Position numbers and translations under genes: made by a program. Positions 8,641-16,212 of a DNA stretch of 61,851 nucleotides are shown piece by piece (positions within the stretch are counted from its first letter, which is position 1; each line of letters opens with the position of its first letter). The stretch lies in NCBI RefSeq assembly GCF_026393345.1, contig NZ_JAPLAI010000040.1, positions 1 to 61,851 of the forward strand. The letters are read 5' to 3'. Under the pieces are notes generated by a model. It had not been told where the DNA came from. It searched no databases and worked only from the letters and a program-made list of their open reading frames with translations. The DNA comes from Microbacterium sp. GTDB lineage: Bacteria > Actinomycetota > Actinomycetes > Actinomycetales > Microbacteriaceae.

Positions 8641-9868
8641 TGCGACGCCGGTGGATGCGGACCTCCTCCGCATCCGCCGGCGGACGCTGTGGGCGCTCTC
8701 GCTCGGTCAGATCCTCGGCGGGATCGCCTTCGGGGCGACGCTGTCGCTCGGTGCCGTCATCGTCGCCGAAGTCTCCGGAGACGATGCGCTGTCGGGTCTC
8801 GCCACCGCATCCGTGACCCTCGGGGCGGCGGCGTTCGCGATCCCACTCGCACGCCTCGCTCGCGCGCAGGGCCGCCGCCCTGCGCTAGCGCTGGGGCTGC
8901 TCGTCGCGCTCGTCGGCGTCGTCGGCGTGATCGCGGGTACGGGCACCCGCATCCTGCCGCTGCTGCTCGCGGGAATCGTGCTCATCGGCGCGGGGCAAGC
9001 GGCCAACCTGCAGTCCCGGTTCGCCGCGGCCGACCTCGCCACCGACCGCTCGCGCGCCCGCGACATCTCCGTCGTGGTGTGGGCGACCACGATCGGTGCG
9101 GTGCTGGGGCCCAACCTCGTCGGCCCGGGGGAGGTGCTCGGTGAGGCTCTCGGGTTGCCGGCGCTCACCGGGCCGTACGTGTTCACGATCGCCGCGCAGC
9201 TGCTCGCAGTTGCCATGTACCTGGTCCTCCTCCGCCCGGACCCGCTGCTCCTGGCGGCGAAGCTCGTTGCCGACCGCGCCGCGGGTGCCGCCTCCGCGAT
9301 CGCCCGGGCGGACCGGCCCGTTGCCGCCCGTGTTGCGATCGTCGCGATCGCCGGGGCGCATGGCGTGATGGTCGCCGTCATGGCGATGACTCCGGTGCAT
9401 CTCATGCACCACGGCGCGACGCTCACGATCGTGGGGCTGACGCTCAGCCTGCACATCGCCGGGATGTACGCGCTGTCGCCCGTGTTCGGCCTGCTCGCGG
9501 ACCGCTGGGGACGCATCCCGACGATCGTGCTCGGGCAGGCGCTGCTGGCGGCGTCGCTGATCCTCGTCTCGGTGGCGCAGGACAGTCAGCTTGCCGTGAC
9601 GGTCGGCCTCGTTCTCCTGGGTCTTGGTTGGAGCGCGTCGACGGTCGCGGGCGCGGCGCTGCTGACCGAAGCCTCCGCGGAGGATCTGCGCACCCGGCGT
9701 CAGGGCCGCAGCGACCTCGCGATGAACCTCGTCGGCGCGGCGGGTGCCATCCTCGCGGGTGTCGTCCTCGGCTGGATCGGCTACGGGGGTCTCGCGCTCC
9801 TCGCGCTCGTGATCGTCGCCGCCGTGCTCCTGCTCCTCCCGCTCGCCGCTCGCGCCGGTCGCCGCTGA
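8633..9868 (+). CDS. MFS transporter, 12-TM
   Basis: A 411-aa major facilitator with about 12 hydrophobic segments. The second half contains FGLLADRWGRIPTIVLGQ, a motif A-like loop between helices 8 and 9. The first-half counterpart is degenerate (LARLARAQGRRPAL). ATG at 8633 overlaps the preceding FAH-family gene by 8 nt, and the FAH frame ends inside it, so translational coupling is likely. The two may handle the same organic acid, or the carrier may be an independent exporter; the sequence cannot decide. It converges with the PLP-enzyme gene on the other strand, with 19 nt between the stops. Confidence 0.85.
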   Translation: MPDATPVDADLLRIRRRTLWALSLGQILGGIAFGATLSLGAVIVAEVSGDDALSGLATASVTLGAAAFAIPLARLARAQGRRPALALGLLVALVGVVGVIAGTGTRILPLLLAGIVLIGAGQAANLQSRFAAADLATDRSRARDISVVVWATTIGAVLGPNLVGPGEVLGEALGLPALTGPYVFTIAAQLLAVAMYLVLLRPDPLLLAAKLVADRAAGAASAIARADRPVAARVAIVAIAGAHGVMVAVMAMTPVHLMHHGATLTIVGLTLSLHIAGMYALSPVFGLLADRWGRIPTIVLGQALLAASLILVSVAQDSQLAVTVGLVLLGLGWSASTVAGAALLTEASAEDLRTRRQGRSDLAMNLVGAAGAILAGVVLGWIGYGGLALLALVIVAAVLLLLPLAARAGRR

Positions 9869-9887
9869 CACTCACGCCAGCTCGGCG

Positions 9888-10955
9888 TCAGGGCGAGCGG
9901 AGGGCGGCGACGGCGTGGTCCACATCCGCATCGTCGTTGAAGACGTGGAAGGCGACGCGGGCGCGCCCGGCGCGGCCCGAGGCGGTGATCCCGGATGCGG
10001 TGAGCCGAGCGAGATCGGCTCCCTTCGGGTCCGGCCAGGTCACGATGGCGCTGGGAAGCTCCGGCTGCGGCAGCCCGCGCTCAGCACGGAACCGCGCCGC
10101 GAGTCCCGTCGTGTACGCGTGGATCTCCGGTATCGGGGCGGCGGCGAATAGCTCGAGCGACGGCCGTGCGCCGACGAACGCCTGCCACGCGGGCGACACG
10201 TCGAATCGCCCGGCGCCCGGGCCGAGGGTCGCCGCGGTCCCGTACGTCGACACCCACGGATCGGCGCCCGCGTACCACCCCGCCTGCACCGGCCGCAGGC
10301 CCGCCGCGTACTCCGGCGCGAGCGCGAGGAACGACACCCCGCGCGGCGCGCACAGCCATTTGTACGCGTGGCACACCGCCGCGTCGAACCGCGCCGCATC
10401 CACGGGCATCCATCCCGCCGCCTGCGTCAGATCGCACAGGGTCCGGGCGCCTGCCGCCCGGGCGGCGGTGACGATCGCGCCGGCATCCGCGACTTCGCCG
10501 GTCGCCGACTGCACCAGCGAGAACGCCACGAGCGCGACCCCGGGCCGGATCTCGCCCGCCAGGTCGGCGAGCGGCACGGTGCGTACCCGGATGCCGCGAC
10601 CGGCGTAAACGAACGGCAGCAGCAGCGACGAGAAGTCGCCCTCGACGCCGAGCACCTCCGCGTCGTCCGGCAGGTTCGCGGCGATCAGCGCGACCTGCAC
10701 CGAGGTCTGCGAGCCGATCGCGACGTCGAGCGCGTCTACACGCAGGATGCGGGCCGCATCCGCCCGTGCGGCCTCCACCGTCGCCGTGAGCGCGCGTGGA
10801 TCGGGGCCGCGGTCCACGGCGCGGGCGAGGTCCGCCGTCAGCGCGGCCACCGACGCCCGCGGGAACAGCCCGCCGGTGCAGGCGGCGAGGTAGTCCCGGC
10901 CGCCGGCGAAGGCTTCGCGCACCTCTGTCACCGTCGACATCGGAGTGGGGCTCAT
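9888..10955 (-). CDS. Aminotransferase class V-fold PLP enzyme
   Basis: A 355-aa fold-type I PLP enzyme of the class V group (SufS/kynureninase/isopenicillin-epimerase relatives). The Schiff-base lysine is in [30 protein letters not shown] contains the Asp and Gln that hold the pyridine ring. GAAG at the start of the ribosome binding region (GGCTGAAGGC) supports ATG at 10955; an in-frame ATG 5 codons later lacks one. It is divergent from gltX and stands alone, without SufBCD or tryptophan-degradation genes nearby, so neither Fe-S assembly nor kynurenine breakdown can be inferred. Substrate unknown. Confidence 0.85.
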   Translation of the reverse strand: MSPTPMSTVTEVREAFAGGRDYLAACTGGLFPRASVAALTADLARAVDRGPDPRALTATVEAARADAARILRVDALDVAIGSQTSVQVALIAANLPDDAEVLGVEGDFSSLLLPFVYAGRGIRVRTVPLADLAGEIRPGVALVAFSLVQSATGEVADAGAIVTAARAAGARTLCDLTQAAGWMPVDAARFDAAVCHAYKWLCAPRGVSFLALAPEYAAGLRPVQAGWYAGADPWVSTYGTAATLGPGAGRFDVSPAWQAFVGARPSLELFAAAPIPEIHAYTTGLAARFRAERGLPQPELPSAIVTWPDPKGADLARLTASGITASGRAGRARVAFHVFNDDADVDHAVAALRSP

Positions 10956-11066
10956 GCCTTCAGCCTCGCGCCGCCGCCCGCATCCGTCCACCCCGCCCGC
11001 CGTATGCCAGACCGGCGTCAGGCCTCGGCGGGAGAGCAGTCAACGGGCGTCTCGCCGCCACGCGGG

Positions 11067-11072
11067 TAGGCT
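11067..11072 (+). promoter_or_regulatory. -10 box (TAGGCT) of gltX
   Basis: TAGGCT lies 8 nt before ATG 11081 and only 2 nt before an in-frame ATG at 11075. The spacing therefore favours 11081 as start of a leaderless message. Confidence 0.5.
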
Positions 11073-11080
11073 GGATGCCT

Positions 11081-12595
11081 ATGGCTGGCACACCCGATCC
11101 CCGCACCACCACCGCATCCGGAACCGACGTCCGCGTCCGGTTCTGCCCCTCCCCGACGGGGCTGCCGCACGTCGGTATGATCCGCACCGCGCTGTACAAC
11201 TGGGCGTACGCCCGGCACACCGGCGGAAAGCTCATCTTCCGCGTGGAGGACACGGATGCGGCCCGCGACAGCGAGGAGAGCTACCGCCAGCGCGTCGACG
11301 CGCTCACCTGGCTGCGCATCGACTGGGACGAGGGCGTCGAGAAGGGCGGCCCGCACGAGCCGTACCGTCAGTCGGAGCGCCGCGAGATCTACGCGGCGGT
11401 GCTCCGGAAGCTCGTGGACGTCGGCGCGGTGTATGAGTCCTACTCGACTGCGGAGGAGATCGACGCACGCAACGAGGCCAACGGCCGCGCCAAGCAGCTC
11501 GGCTACGACAACTACGACCGCGACCTCACCGAGGAGCAGAAGGCCGCCTTCCGCGCCGAGGGCCGCGAGCCCGCCTGGCGCCTGCGGGTTCCGGACCACG
11601 ACGTCACCTATGTCGACCTCATCCGGGGCGAAGTGACCTTCCCGGCCGGATCCTTCCCCGACTTCGTCGTCGTCCGCGCCGGCGGTCAGCCGCTGTACAC
11701 CTTCACCAATCCGGTGGACGACGCGGTCATGGGCATCACCCACGTCATCCGCGGCGAGGACCTCATGCCCTCCACCGCGCGCCAGCTGGCGCTGTACACG
11801 GCGCTCATCGAGGCCGGCGTCACCGACTTCGTCCCGCGCTTCGGACACATGCCGCTCGTGCTGGGGGAGGAGGGCAACAAGAAGCTCTCCAAGCGTGATC
11901 CGAAGGCCGACCTGTTCCTGCAGCGCGAGAAGGGCTTCATCCACGAGGGTCTGCTGAACTACCTCGCCCTGCTCGGCTGGTCGCTCGCGCCCGACCGTGA
12001 CGTGTTCTCGCTCGACGAGTTCATCGCCGCCTTCGACATCGCGGACGTGAACCCGAACCCGGCCCGCTTCGACCAGAAGAAGGCCGAGTCGATCAACGGC
12101 GACCACATCCGGATGCTGGCGCCCGAGGACTTCGCCGCCCGCATCGTGCCGTACCTCGCCGCCGCGGGCATCGTGCGCGAGACCCCGACGAAAGAGGAGC
12201 AGGCCATCATCGCCGCCGCCGCTCCGCTCGTGCAGGAGCGCGTGCAGCTGCTCGGCCAGGTTCCGGGGCTCCTCGGCTTCCTCTTCACCGACGCCATCGC
12301 CTACGACGACGACGCGCTGAAGAGCCTTCCGGCGAATGCCGGCGAGGTGCTCGTGGCTTCGGTGAACGCGCTGGAGCTCGTGCCGGAGGCGGAGTTCCAC
12401 ACCGCCGCGATCCAGCAGGCGCTCCAAGATGCGCTCATCGAGGGGCTCGCGCTGAAGCCGCGCGTGGCCTACGGGCCGCTCCGCGTCGCCATCAGCGGCC
12501 GCCGCGTCTCGCCGCCGCTGTTCGAGTCGATGGAACTGCTCGGCAAGGCCGAGTCGATCCGTCGCCTGGGCGCGCTCGTGCGACAGATCGGCTGA
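11081..12595 (+). CDS. gltX: Glutamyl-tRNA synthetase
   Basis: Attaches glutamate to tRNA-Glu, and in organisms without GlnRS also to tRNA-Gln. The 504-aa class I synthetase has the HIGH-type motif [11 protein letters not shown] near residue 20, the KMSKS-type motif [12 protein letters not shown] near residue 267, and [15 protein letters not shown] in the active site. The rest is the all-helical anticodon-binding domain. ATG at 11081 is set by the -10 box 8 nt upstream. A tRNA-Gln(CUG) gene follows 71 nt downstream under its own promoter. That neighbour fits a non-discriminating enzyme working with GatCAB amidotransferase, which is common in actinobacteria, but the sequence alone does not prove it. 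Confidence 0.97.
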   Translation: MAGTPDPRTTTASGTDVRVRFCPSPTGLPHVGMIRTALYNWAYARHTGGKLIFRVEDTDAARDSEESYRQRVDALTWLRIDWDEGVEKGGPHEPYRQSERREIYAAVLRKLVDVGAVYESYSTAEEIDARNEANGRAKQLGYDNYDRDLTEEQKAAFRAEGREPAWRLRVPDHDVTYVDLIRGEVTFPAGSFPDFVVVRAGGQPLYTFTNPVDDAVMGITHVIRGEDLMPSTARQLALYTALIEAGVTDFVPRFGHMPLVLGEEGNKKLSKRDPKADLFLQREKGFIHEGLLNYLALLGWSLAPDRDVFSLDEFIAAFDIADVNPNPARFDQKKAESINGDHIRMLAPEDFAARIVPYLAAAGIVRETPTKEEQAIIAAAAPLVQERVQLLGQVPGLLGFLFTDAIAYDDDALKSLPANAGEVLVASVNALELVPEAEFHTAAIQQALQDALIEGLALKPRVAYGPLRVAISGRRVSPPLFESMELLGKAESIRRLGALVRQIG

Positions 12596-12604
12596 CCGCT
12601 CGGT

Positions 12605-12633
12605 TTGGCCGAGCTGCGCACATCGGCTAATAT
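12605..12633 (+). promoter_or_regulatory. Promoter of tRNA-Gln
   Basis: TTGGCC (12605-12610) and TAATAT (12628-12633) are separated by 17 nt and fit a housekeeping sigma promoter. Start of transcription would be near 12640, about 27 nt before the mature tRNA. Confidence 0.65.
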
Positions 12634-12666
12634 GGACTCTTGTGCGCAGCTCCGGCTGAGGCATGG

Positions 12667-12738
12667 TGGGGTATGGTGTAATTGGCAACACGGCGGTTTC
12701 TGGTACCGTTGTTCTTGGTTCGAGTCCAGGTACCCCAG
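12667..12738 (+). tRNA. tRNA-Gln (anticodon CUG)
   Basis: A 72-nt cloverleaf can be folded by eye. The acceptor stem TGGGGTA pairs fully with TACCCCA, and the unusual U1 start is typical of bacterial tRNA-Gln. The D-arm is GTGT/ACAC, the anticodon stem GCGGT/ACCGT, and the loop TTCTGGT presents CTG. The T-loop is TTCGAGT. The discriminator is G and CCA is not encoded. It reads CAG, the dominant Gln codon of this GC-rich genome. A terminator follows. Confidence 0.95.
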
Positions 12739-12746
12739 CTTTCACG

Positions 12747-12789
12747 AAGCCCGGAATTCCGCTGAAAAAGCGGAGTCCCGGGCTTTTTT
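12747..12789 (+). terminator. Rho-independent terminator of tRNA-Gln
   Basis: AAGCCCGG pairs with CCGGGCTT, and an inner TCCGC/GCGGA stem extends the hairpin. Six T residues follow. It begins 9 nt after the tRNA. Confidence 0.9.
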
Positions 12790-12899
12790 GTGTGCGCCGA
12801 TCCGCGGTGGCGCAGCGTTCGCTGAGACGTAACCTGATGCGGCAGGGGGCGCGGGGACGACCCCGAGCGGTCTGACGCTGCCGTGTCGGCGCCGGCTGC

Positions 12900-12926
12900 T
12901 AGCGTCGCCGGCATCACACGAAGGAG
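12900..12926 (+). promoter_or_regulatory. -10 box and Shine-Dalgarno of the epoxide-hydrolase-like gene
   Basis: TAGCGT (12900-12905) and AAGGAG (12921-12926) are placed for a message starting near 12912. The Shine-Dalgarno is followed after 6 nt by ATA at 12933, not by a normal start codon. The first normal start in frame, GTG 12960, is 33 nt away, too far to use this site. Confidence 0.6.
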
Positions 12927-12932
12927 ACACCC

Positions 12933-14021
12933 ATATCGAACGAGGATGCCCCGCCGACCGTGACCGCGGCCGAGATCGACGATCTCCGGGCGCGGCTCAC
13001 GGCTGTCCGCCCCGTGCCGCTGCCACCGGGGCACGGCTGGCACCGGGGCGTGGATGCGGAGTACCTTGCGGACCTCCTCGCCTTCTGGGCCCGCGACTAT
13101 GACTGGACCCGGCACGAGGCCCGCATCCAGGCGCTGCCGTGGCGACTCGTGGGGAACGCCCGGCCGCTTCGCGTGATCTACCGGGAGGCGGCGTCCCGCG
13201 ACGCTCCCGTGCTGCTCCTGCTGCACGGCTGGCCGGACTCGGCGCTCCGCTTCGAGCGGCTCCTTCCCCTTCTCGATGACGTCACCCTGGTCATCCCCGC
13301 GCTGCCCGGCTTCCCCTTCGCCGTACCGATGCCGGAGGGTGGCCTCTCCTCCGCCGCCATGGCGGAGATGGTGGCGGACGCTATGACCGACCTGGGGCAC
13401 GACCGGTACGTGGTGTCGGCCGGCGATGTCGGTTGTGATGTGGCCGAGGCGCTGGCGGCCGGGCACCCGCACGCGGTGTCCGCACTGCACCTGACCGATG
13501 TGTCCCAGTACCACTTCCTGGTCGACCCGCCGGAGGATCTGTCCCCGGCAGAGCGGGCGTATGTGCGCCACGGTCATGAATGGCAGCGGCAGGAGGGCGG
13601 CTACATGTACGAGCAGTCCACGAAGCCGCACACGCTCGCCGCCGCGCTCGGTGAGTCACCCGCTGGCCTTGCGGCGTGGATCCTGGAGAAACTACGCGGC
13701 TGGATCGACGGCGATCTGGAGAGCGTGTTCTCCCGTGAAGAACTTCTCACCTGGATCTCGGCATACTGGTTCGGGCGATGCATCGGCACGTCCTTCACGC
13801 CCTACGCCGAAGGCGGCGCGAAGCCCTGGGGTCGGGTCGCGGCGCCGACCGCCTTCACGGTGTTCCCGAAAGACCTCGTCAACGCGCCGCGGGAGTTCGC
13901 CGACCGCTACTTCGCGGTCGAGAGCTGGGAGGAGCCGGCGCGAGGCGGTCACTTCGCCGCCTTCGAGCAGCCGGATGCATACGCCCGGGGCGTGCGGACG
14001 GCCCTCTCCCTCGCCCGCTGA
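12933..14021 (+). CDS. Epoxide hydrolase-like alpha/beta hydrolase, start codon ATA
   Basis: An alpha/beta hydrolase of the microsomal-type epoxide hydrolase family, with the characteristic N-terminal EHN domain (about residues 10-110) before the hydrolase core. LLLHGWPDSALRF is the oxyanion-hole region, SAGDVGCDVAEAL holds the nucleophilic Asp, and GGHFAAFEQPD near the C-terminus holds the catalytic His. From ATA 12933 the product has 362 aa; from GTG 12960 it has 353. A strong Shine-Dalgarno sits exactly before the ATA, and the codons after it (TCG AAC GAG GAT) look like normal coding sequence. The start was therefore probably ATG, altered at 12935. Translation may be weak, or begin at the poorly placed GTG. 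Substrate unknown. Confidence 0.85.
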   Translation: MSNEDAPPTVTAAEIDDLRARLTAVRPVPLPPGHGWHRGVDAEYLADLLAFWARDYDWTRHEARIQALPWRLVGNARPLRVIYREAASRDAPVLLLLHGWPDSALRFERLLPLLDDVTLVIPALPGFPFAVPMPEGGLSSAAMAEMVADAMTDLGHDRYVVSAGDVGCDVAEALAAGHPHAVSALHLTDVSQYHFLVDPPEDLSPAERAYVRHGHEWQRQEGGYMYEQSTKPHTLAAALGESPAGLAAWILEKLRGWIDGDLESVFSREELLTWISAYWFGRCIGTSFTPYAEGGAKPWGRVAAPTAFTVFPKDLVNAPREFADRYFAVESWEEPARGGHFAAFEQPDAYARGVRTALSLAR

Positions 14022-14075
14022 GAAGGCGCAGAGCGCGGTCGCCGTCAACCGGCCCTCACCCGGGCGGCGCGGGTC

Positions 14076-14081
14076 TATCGT
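14076..14081 (+). promoter_or_regulatory. -10 box (TATCGT) of the SDR gene
   Basis: TATCGT is followed after exactly 6 nt by ATG 14088, the leaderless arrangement. Confidence 0.5.
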
Positions 14082-14087
14082 GTCGGC

Positions 14088-14906
14088 ATGGCTCAGAAGA
14101 CTTTCTTCATCACCGGAACATCCCGCGGCTTCGGTCGCGCCTGGGCGACCGCCGCGCTCGAGCGCGGCGACCGCGTTGCCGCCACCGCTCGCGACGTCGC
14201 GACCCTCGACGATCTGGTCGAGCGCTTCGGCGACGCGATCCTTCCCCTCGACCTCGACGTCACCGACCGGGAGGCGGACATCGCGGCCGTCCGGCGCGCG
14301 GCCGATCACTTCGGCGTGCTGGATGTCGTCGTCAACAACGCCGGCTACGGACAGTTCGGGATGGCGGAGGAGCTCGCCGAGCAGGAGCTGCGCGATCAGC
14401 TCGAGACCAACGTGTTCGGTGCCATCTGGGTCACCCAGGCGGCGCTGCCGATCCTGCGTGAGCAGGGCTCGGGCCACATCATCCAGGTGTCGTCCATCGG
14501 CGGGATCTCGGCGTTCGCCGGTCTCAGCGCCTATCACGCGTCCAAGTGGGCCCTCGAGGGGTTCTCGCAGGCACTCGCACAGGAGGTCGACGAGTTCGGG
14601 ATTCATGTCACGCTCATCGAACCCGGCGGATTCGCCACCGACTGGGCCGGCGACAGCGCCCGTCGATCCCAGCCGCTGGCGGCATACGACGCCGCGCGGG
14701 AGCGGCGCGCGCAGCAGCGATCGGCGCAGACCCCGGGCGACCCGCAGGCCTCCGCTGCCGCGTTCCTGCGCGTCGTCGATGCCGACGAGCCGCCGCTGCG
14801 CGTCTTCTTCGGCACGGCCCCGCTCGAGATCGCGCGCCGCGACTATGCCGGGCGCCTGGCGACGTGGGAGGAGTGGAACGAGGTGTCCCGGCTGGCGCAG
14901 GGCTGA
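14088..14906 (+). CDS. Short-chain dehydrogenase/reductase
   Basis: A 272-aa classical SDR. TGTSRGFG near residue 10 binds the nucleotide, and NNAGYGQFG is the structural NNAG motif. The catalytic triad is visible as Ser (VSSIGGISAFAG) and YHASK with Tyr and Lys. Arg after the glycine motif suggests a preference for NADP, as in many SDRs. It lies between the epoxide-hydrolase-like gene and a convergent AraC regulator, and its own leaderless promoter makes it a separate unit. Substrate is unknown; the closest well-annotated relatives are broad-range alcohol/ketone oxidoreductases. Confidence 0.9.
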   Translation: MAQKTFFITGTSRGFGRAWATAALERGDRVAATARDVATLDDLVERFGDAILPLDLDVTDREADIAAVRRAADHFGVLDVVVNNAGYGQFGMAEELAEQELRDQLETNVFGAIWVTQAALPILREQGSGHIIQVSSIGGISAFAGLSAYHASKWALEGFSQALAQEVDEFGIHVTLIEPGGFATDWAGDSARRSQPLAAYDAARERRAQQRSAQTPGDPQASAAAFLRVVDADEPPLRVFFGTAPLEIARRDYAGRLATWEEWNEVSRLAQG

Positions 14907-14918
14907 ACGCCCCGCGGC

Positions 14919-15710
14919 TCAGCTGCGTCCTCGCGCCGCGAAGGCCGCGGGCGTCGTCCCCAGGACGGCGCGGAAGTGCCGCGTGAGGTGAGGCTGATCG
15001 AAGAACCCCGCGGCGGCGGCGGCCGCCGACGGCGACACGCCGGCCAGGAGCAACCGCCGGGCGCGGTCCACGCGGCGTCCGGTGACGTAGCGGTGCGGGG
15101 CGATCCCGTACGCGGCCGCGAAGATCCGTGAGAGGTGTCCCGGGTGCGCGCCGAGCACGACCGCGGCGTCGGCGAGCGTGACGGTCTCGGTGAGGCGATC
15201 GTCCAGCAGCCGCCGGAGCCGCCGTGCCAGCGGGGCATCCTGCGCGATCGGCGGCGGAGGCTCACCGAATTGCGCAGCGGCGATGTCGCGGAGGTCGAGG
15301 AGAGCATGCTCGGCGATGGGCTCATCCGCCGGGTGTGCCAGCGCCGCGTGCACGGACTGCGCCGCCCGCACCGCGTGCGGGGTCGTGAGCAGCGGCGCAT
15401 CGACTGCCCCGCGGGTGGCCCGGGGCGGCAACCAGTCCGCATCCAGGTACAGCACGCGCTTACGGAATCTGGTGCCGGGCTGCGCCGAACGGCCATCGTG
15501 CGGCACGAACGGCGGCAGCAGCGTGACCGTGCCGGGCGCCGCGTGATGGCCGGCACGGTGGAGGTCGTACCGAACCGCGCCCTCGTCGATCAGCAGCACG
15601 GTCCAGGAATCGTGGGTGTGCAGCGGGTAGGCGTGGTGATCCATCGTCGCGTGCAGCACCTCCTGGACGCCGGCCAGACCGGGGTGCCAGGCCCGCAGCG
15701 AATCGACCAT
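14919..15710 (-). CDS. AraC-family transcriptional regulator
   Basis: A 263-aa regulator with an N-terminal cupin-like sensing domain (residues about 10-140, with HAYPLHTHDSWTVLLIDEG) and a C-terminal pair of helix-turn-helix motifs (about 165-263). The second is visible as SAAAAAAGFFDQPHLTRHF followed by GTTPAAF. ATG 15710 is 6 nt from a TACGTT -10 box, which fixes the start and removes 78 upstream codons of the longer frame. It is divergent from a DUF2000 gene, with 49 nt between them. AraC/DUF2000 pairs in this arrangement suggest that it controls that neighbour. The inducer is unknown. Confidence 0.9.
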   Translation of the reverse strand: MVDSLRAWHPGLAGVQEVLHATMDHHAYPLHTHDSWTVLLIDEGAVRYDLHRAGHHAAPGTVTLLPPFVPHDGRSAQPGTRFRKRVLYLDADWLPPRATRGAVDAPLLTTPHAVRAAQSVHAALAHPADEPIAEHALLDLRDIAAAQFGEPPPPIAQDAPLARRLRRLLDDRLTETVTLADAAVVLGAHPGHLSRIFAAAYGIAPHRYVTGRRVDRARRLLLAGVSPSAAAAAAGFFDQPHLTRHFRAVLGTTPAAFAARGRS

Positions 15711-15716
15711 GCGACG

Positions 15717-15722
15717 AACGTA
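15717..15722 (-). promoter_or_regulatory. -10 box (TACGTT) of the AraC gene
   Basis: On the minus strand TACGTT is 6 nt upstream of the ATG at 15710, with no Shine-Dalgarno. Confidence 0.5.
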
Positions 15723-15759
15723 CAAGACGGCCTCACCGGTGACGAGAGAGGGTCGCCTC

Positions 15760-16209
15760 ATGACCACTATCGACCCCGCCGCCGGCCCTTCCGAGATCGT
15801 CCGCTTCGACACCCGCGTCGTGGTCGTCCTACGTGATGACCTCCTGCCGTGGCAGGAGCTCAACGTCACCGCGTTCCTCATGAGCGGCATCGCCACGAGC
15901 GCCCCCGATCTGGTCGGGGCGCCGTACGTGGACGCCGACGGCAACGACTACCTGCCGATGCTGCGCCAGCCGGTGATCATCTTCACCGCGGATGCGGTGA
16001 CGCTCGGCGAGGTACGTGCCAGGGCGAAGGACAGGGGGATGGCGGTGGCCGTCTACACGGCCGACCTCTTTGGCACGAGCCATGACGAGGCCAACCGTGC
16101 GGCGGTGGCGACGGTCGCCGCATCCGATCTGGACCTCGTGGGTGTCGCGGTCCGTGGTCCGCGGAACGCCGTGGACCGCCTCACGAAGCGTGCGGTGAAG
16201 CACGCCTGA
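15760..16209 (+). CDS. DUF2000 family protein
   Basis: A 149-aa soluble protein that matches the DUF2000 pattern as I know it: a first strand RVVVVLRDDLLPWQELNV, a central stretch with a polar-aromatic patch (ADGNDYLPML) and the late segment FGTSHDEANRAAV. The family has a peptidyl-tRNA-hydrolase-like fold and no established activity. ATG 15760 follows GAGAGAGGG. It is divergent from the AraC regulator, which probably controls it. Its stop is 3 nt from that of the convergent DUF262 gene. Confidence 0.8.
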   Translation: MTTIDPAAGPSEIVRFDTRVVVVLRDDLLPWQELNVTAFLMSGIATSAPDLVGAPYVDADGNDYLPMLRQPVIIFTADAVTLGEVRARAKDRGMAVAVYTADLFGTSHDEANRAAVATVAASDLDLVGVAVRGPRNAVDRLTKRAVKHA

Positions 16210-16212
16210 GGC

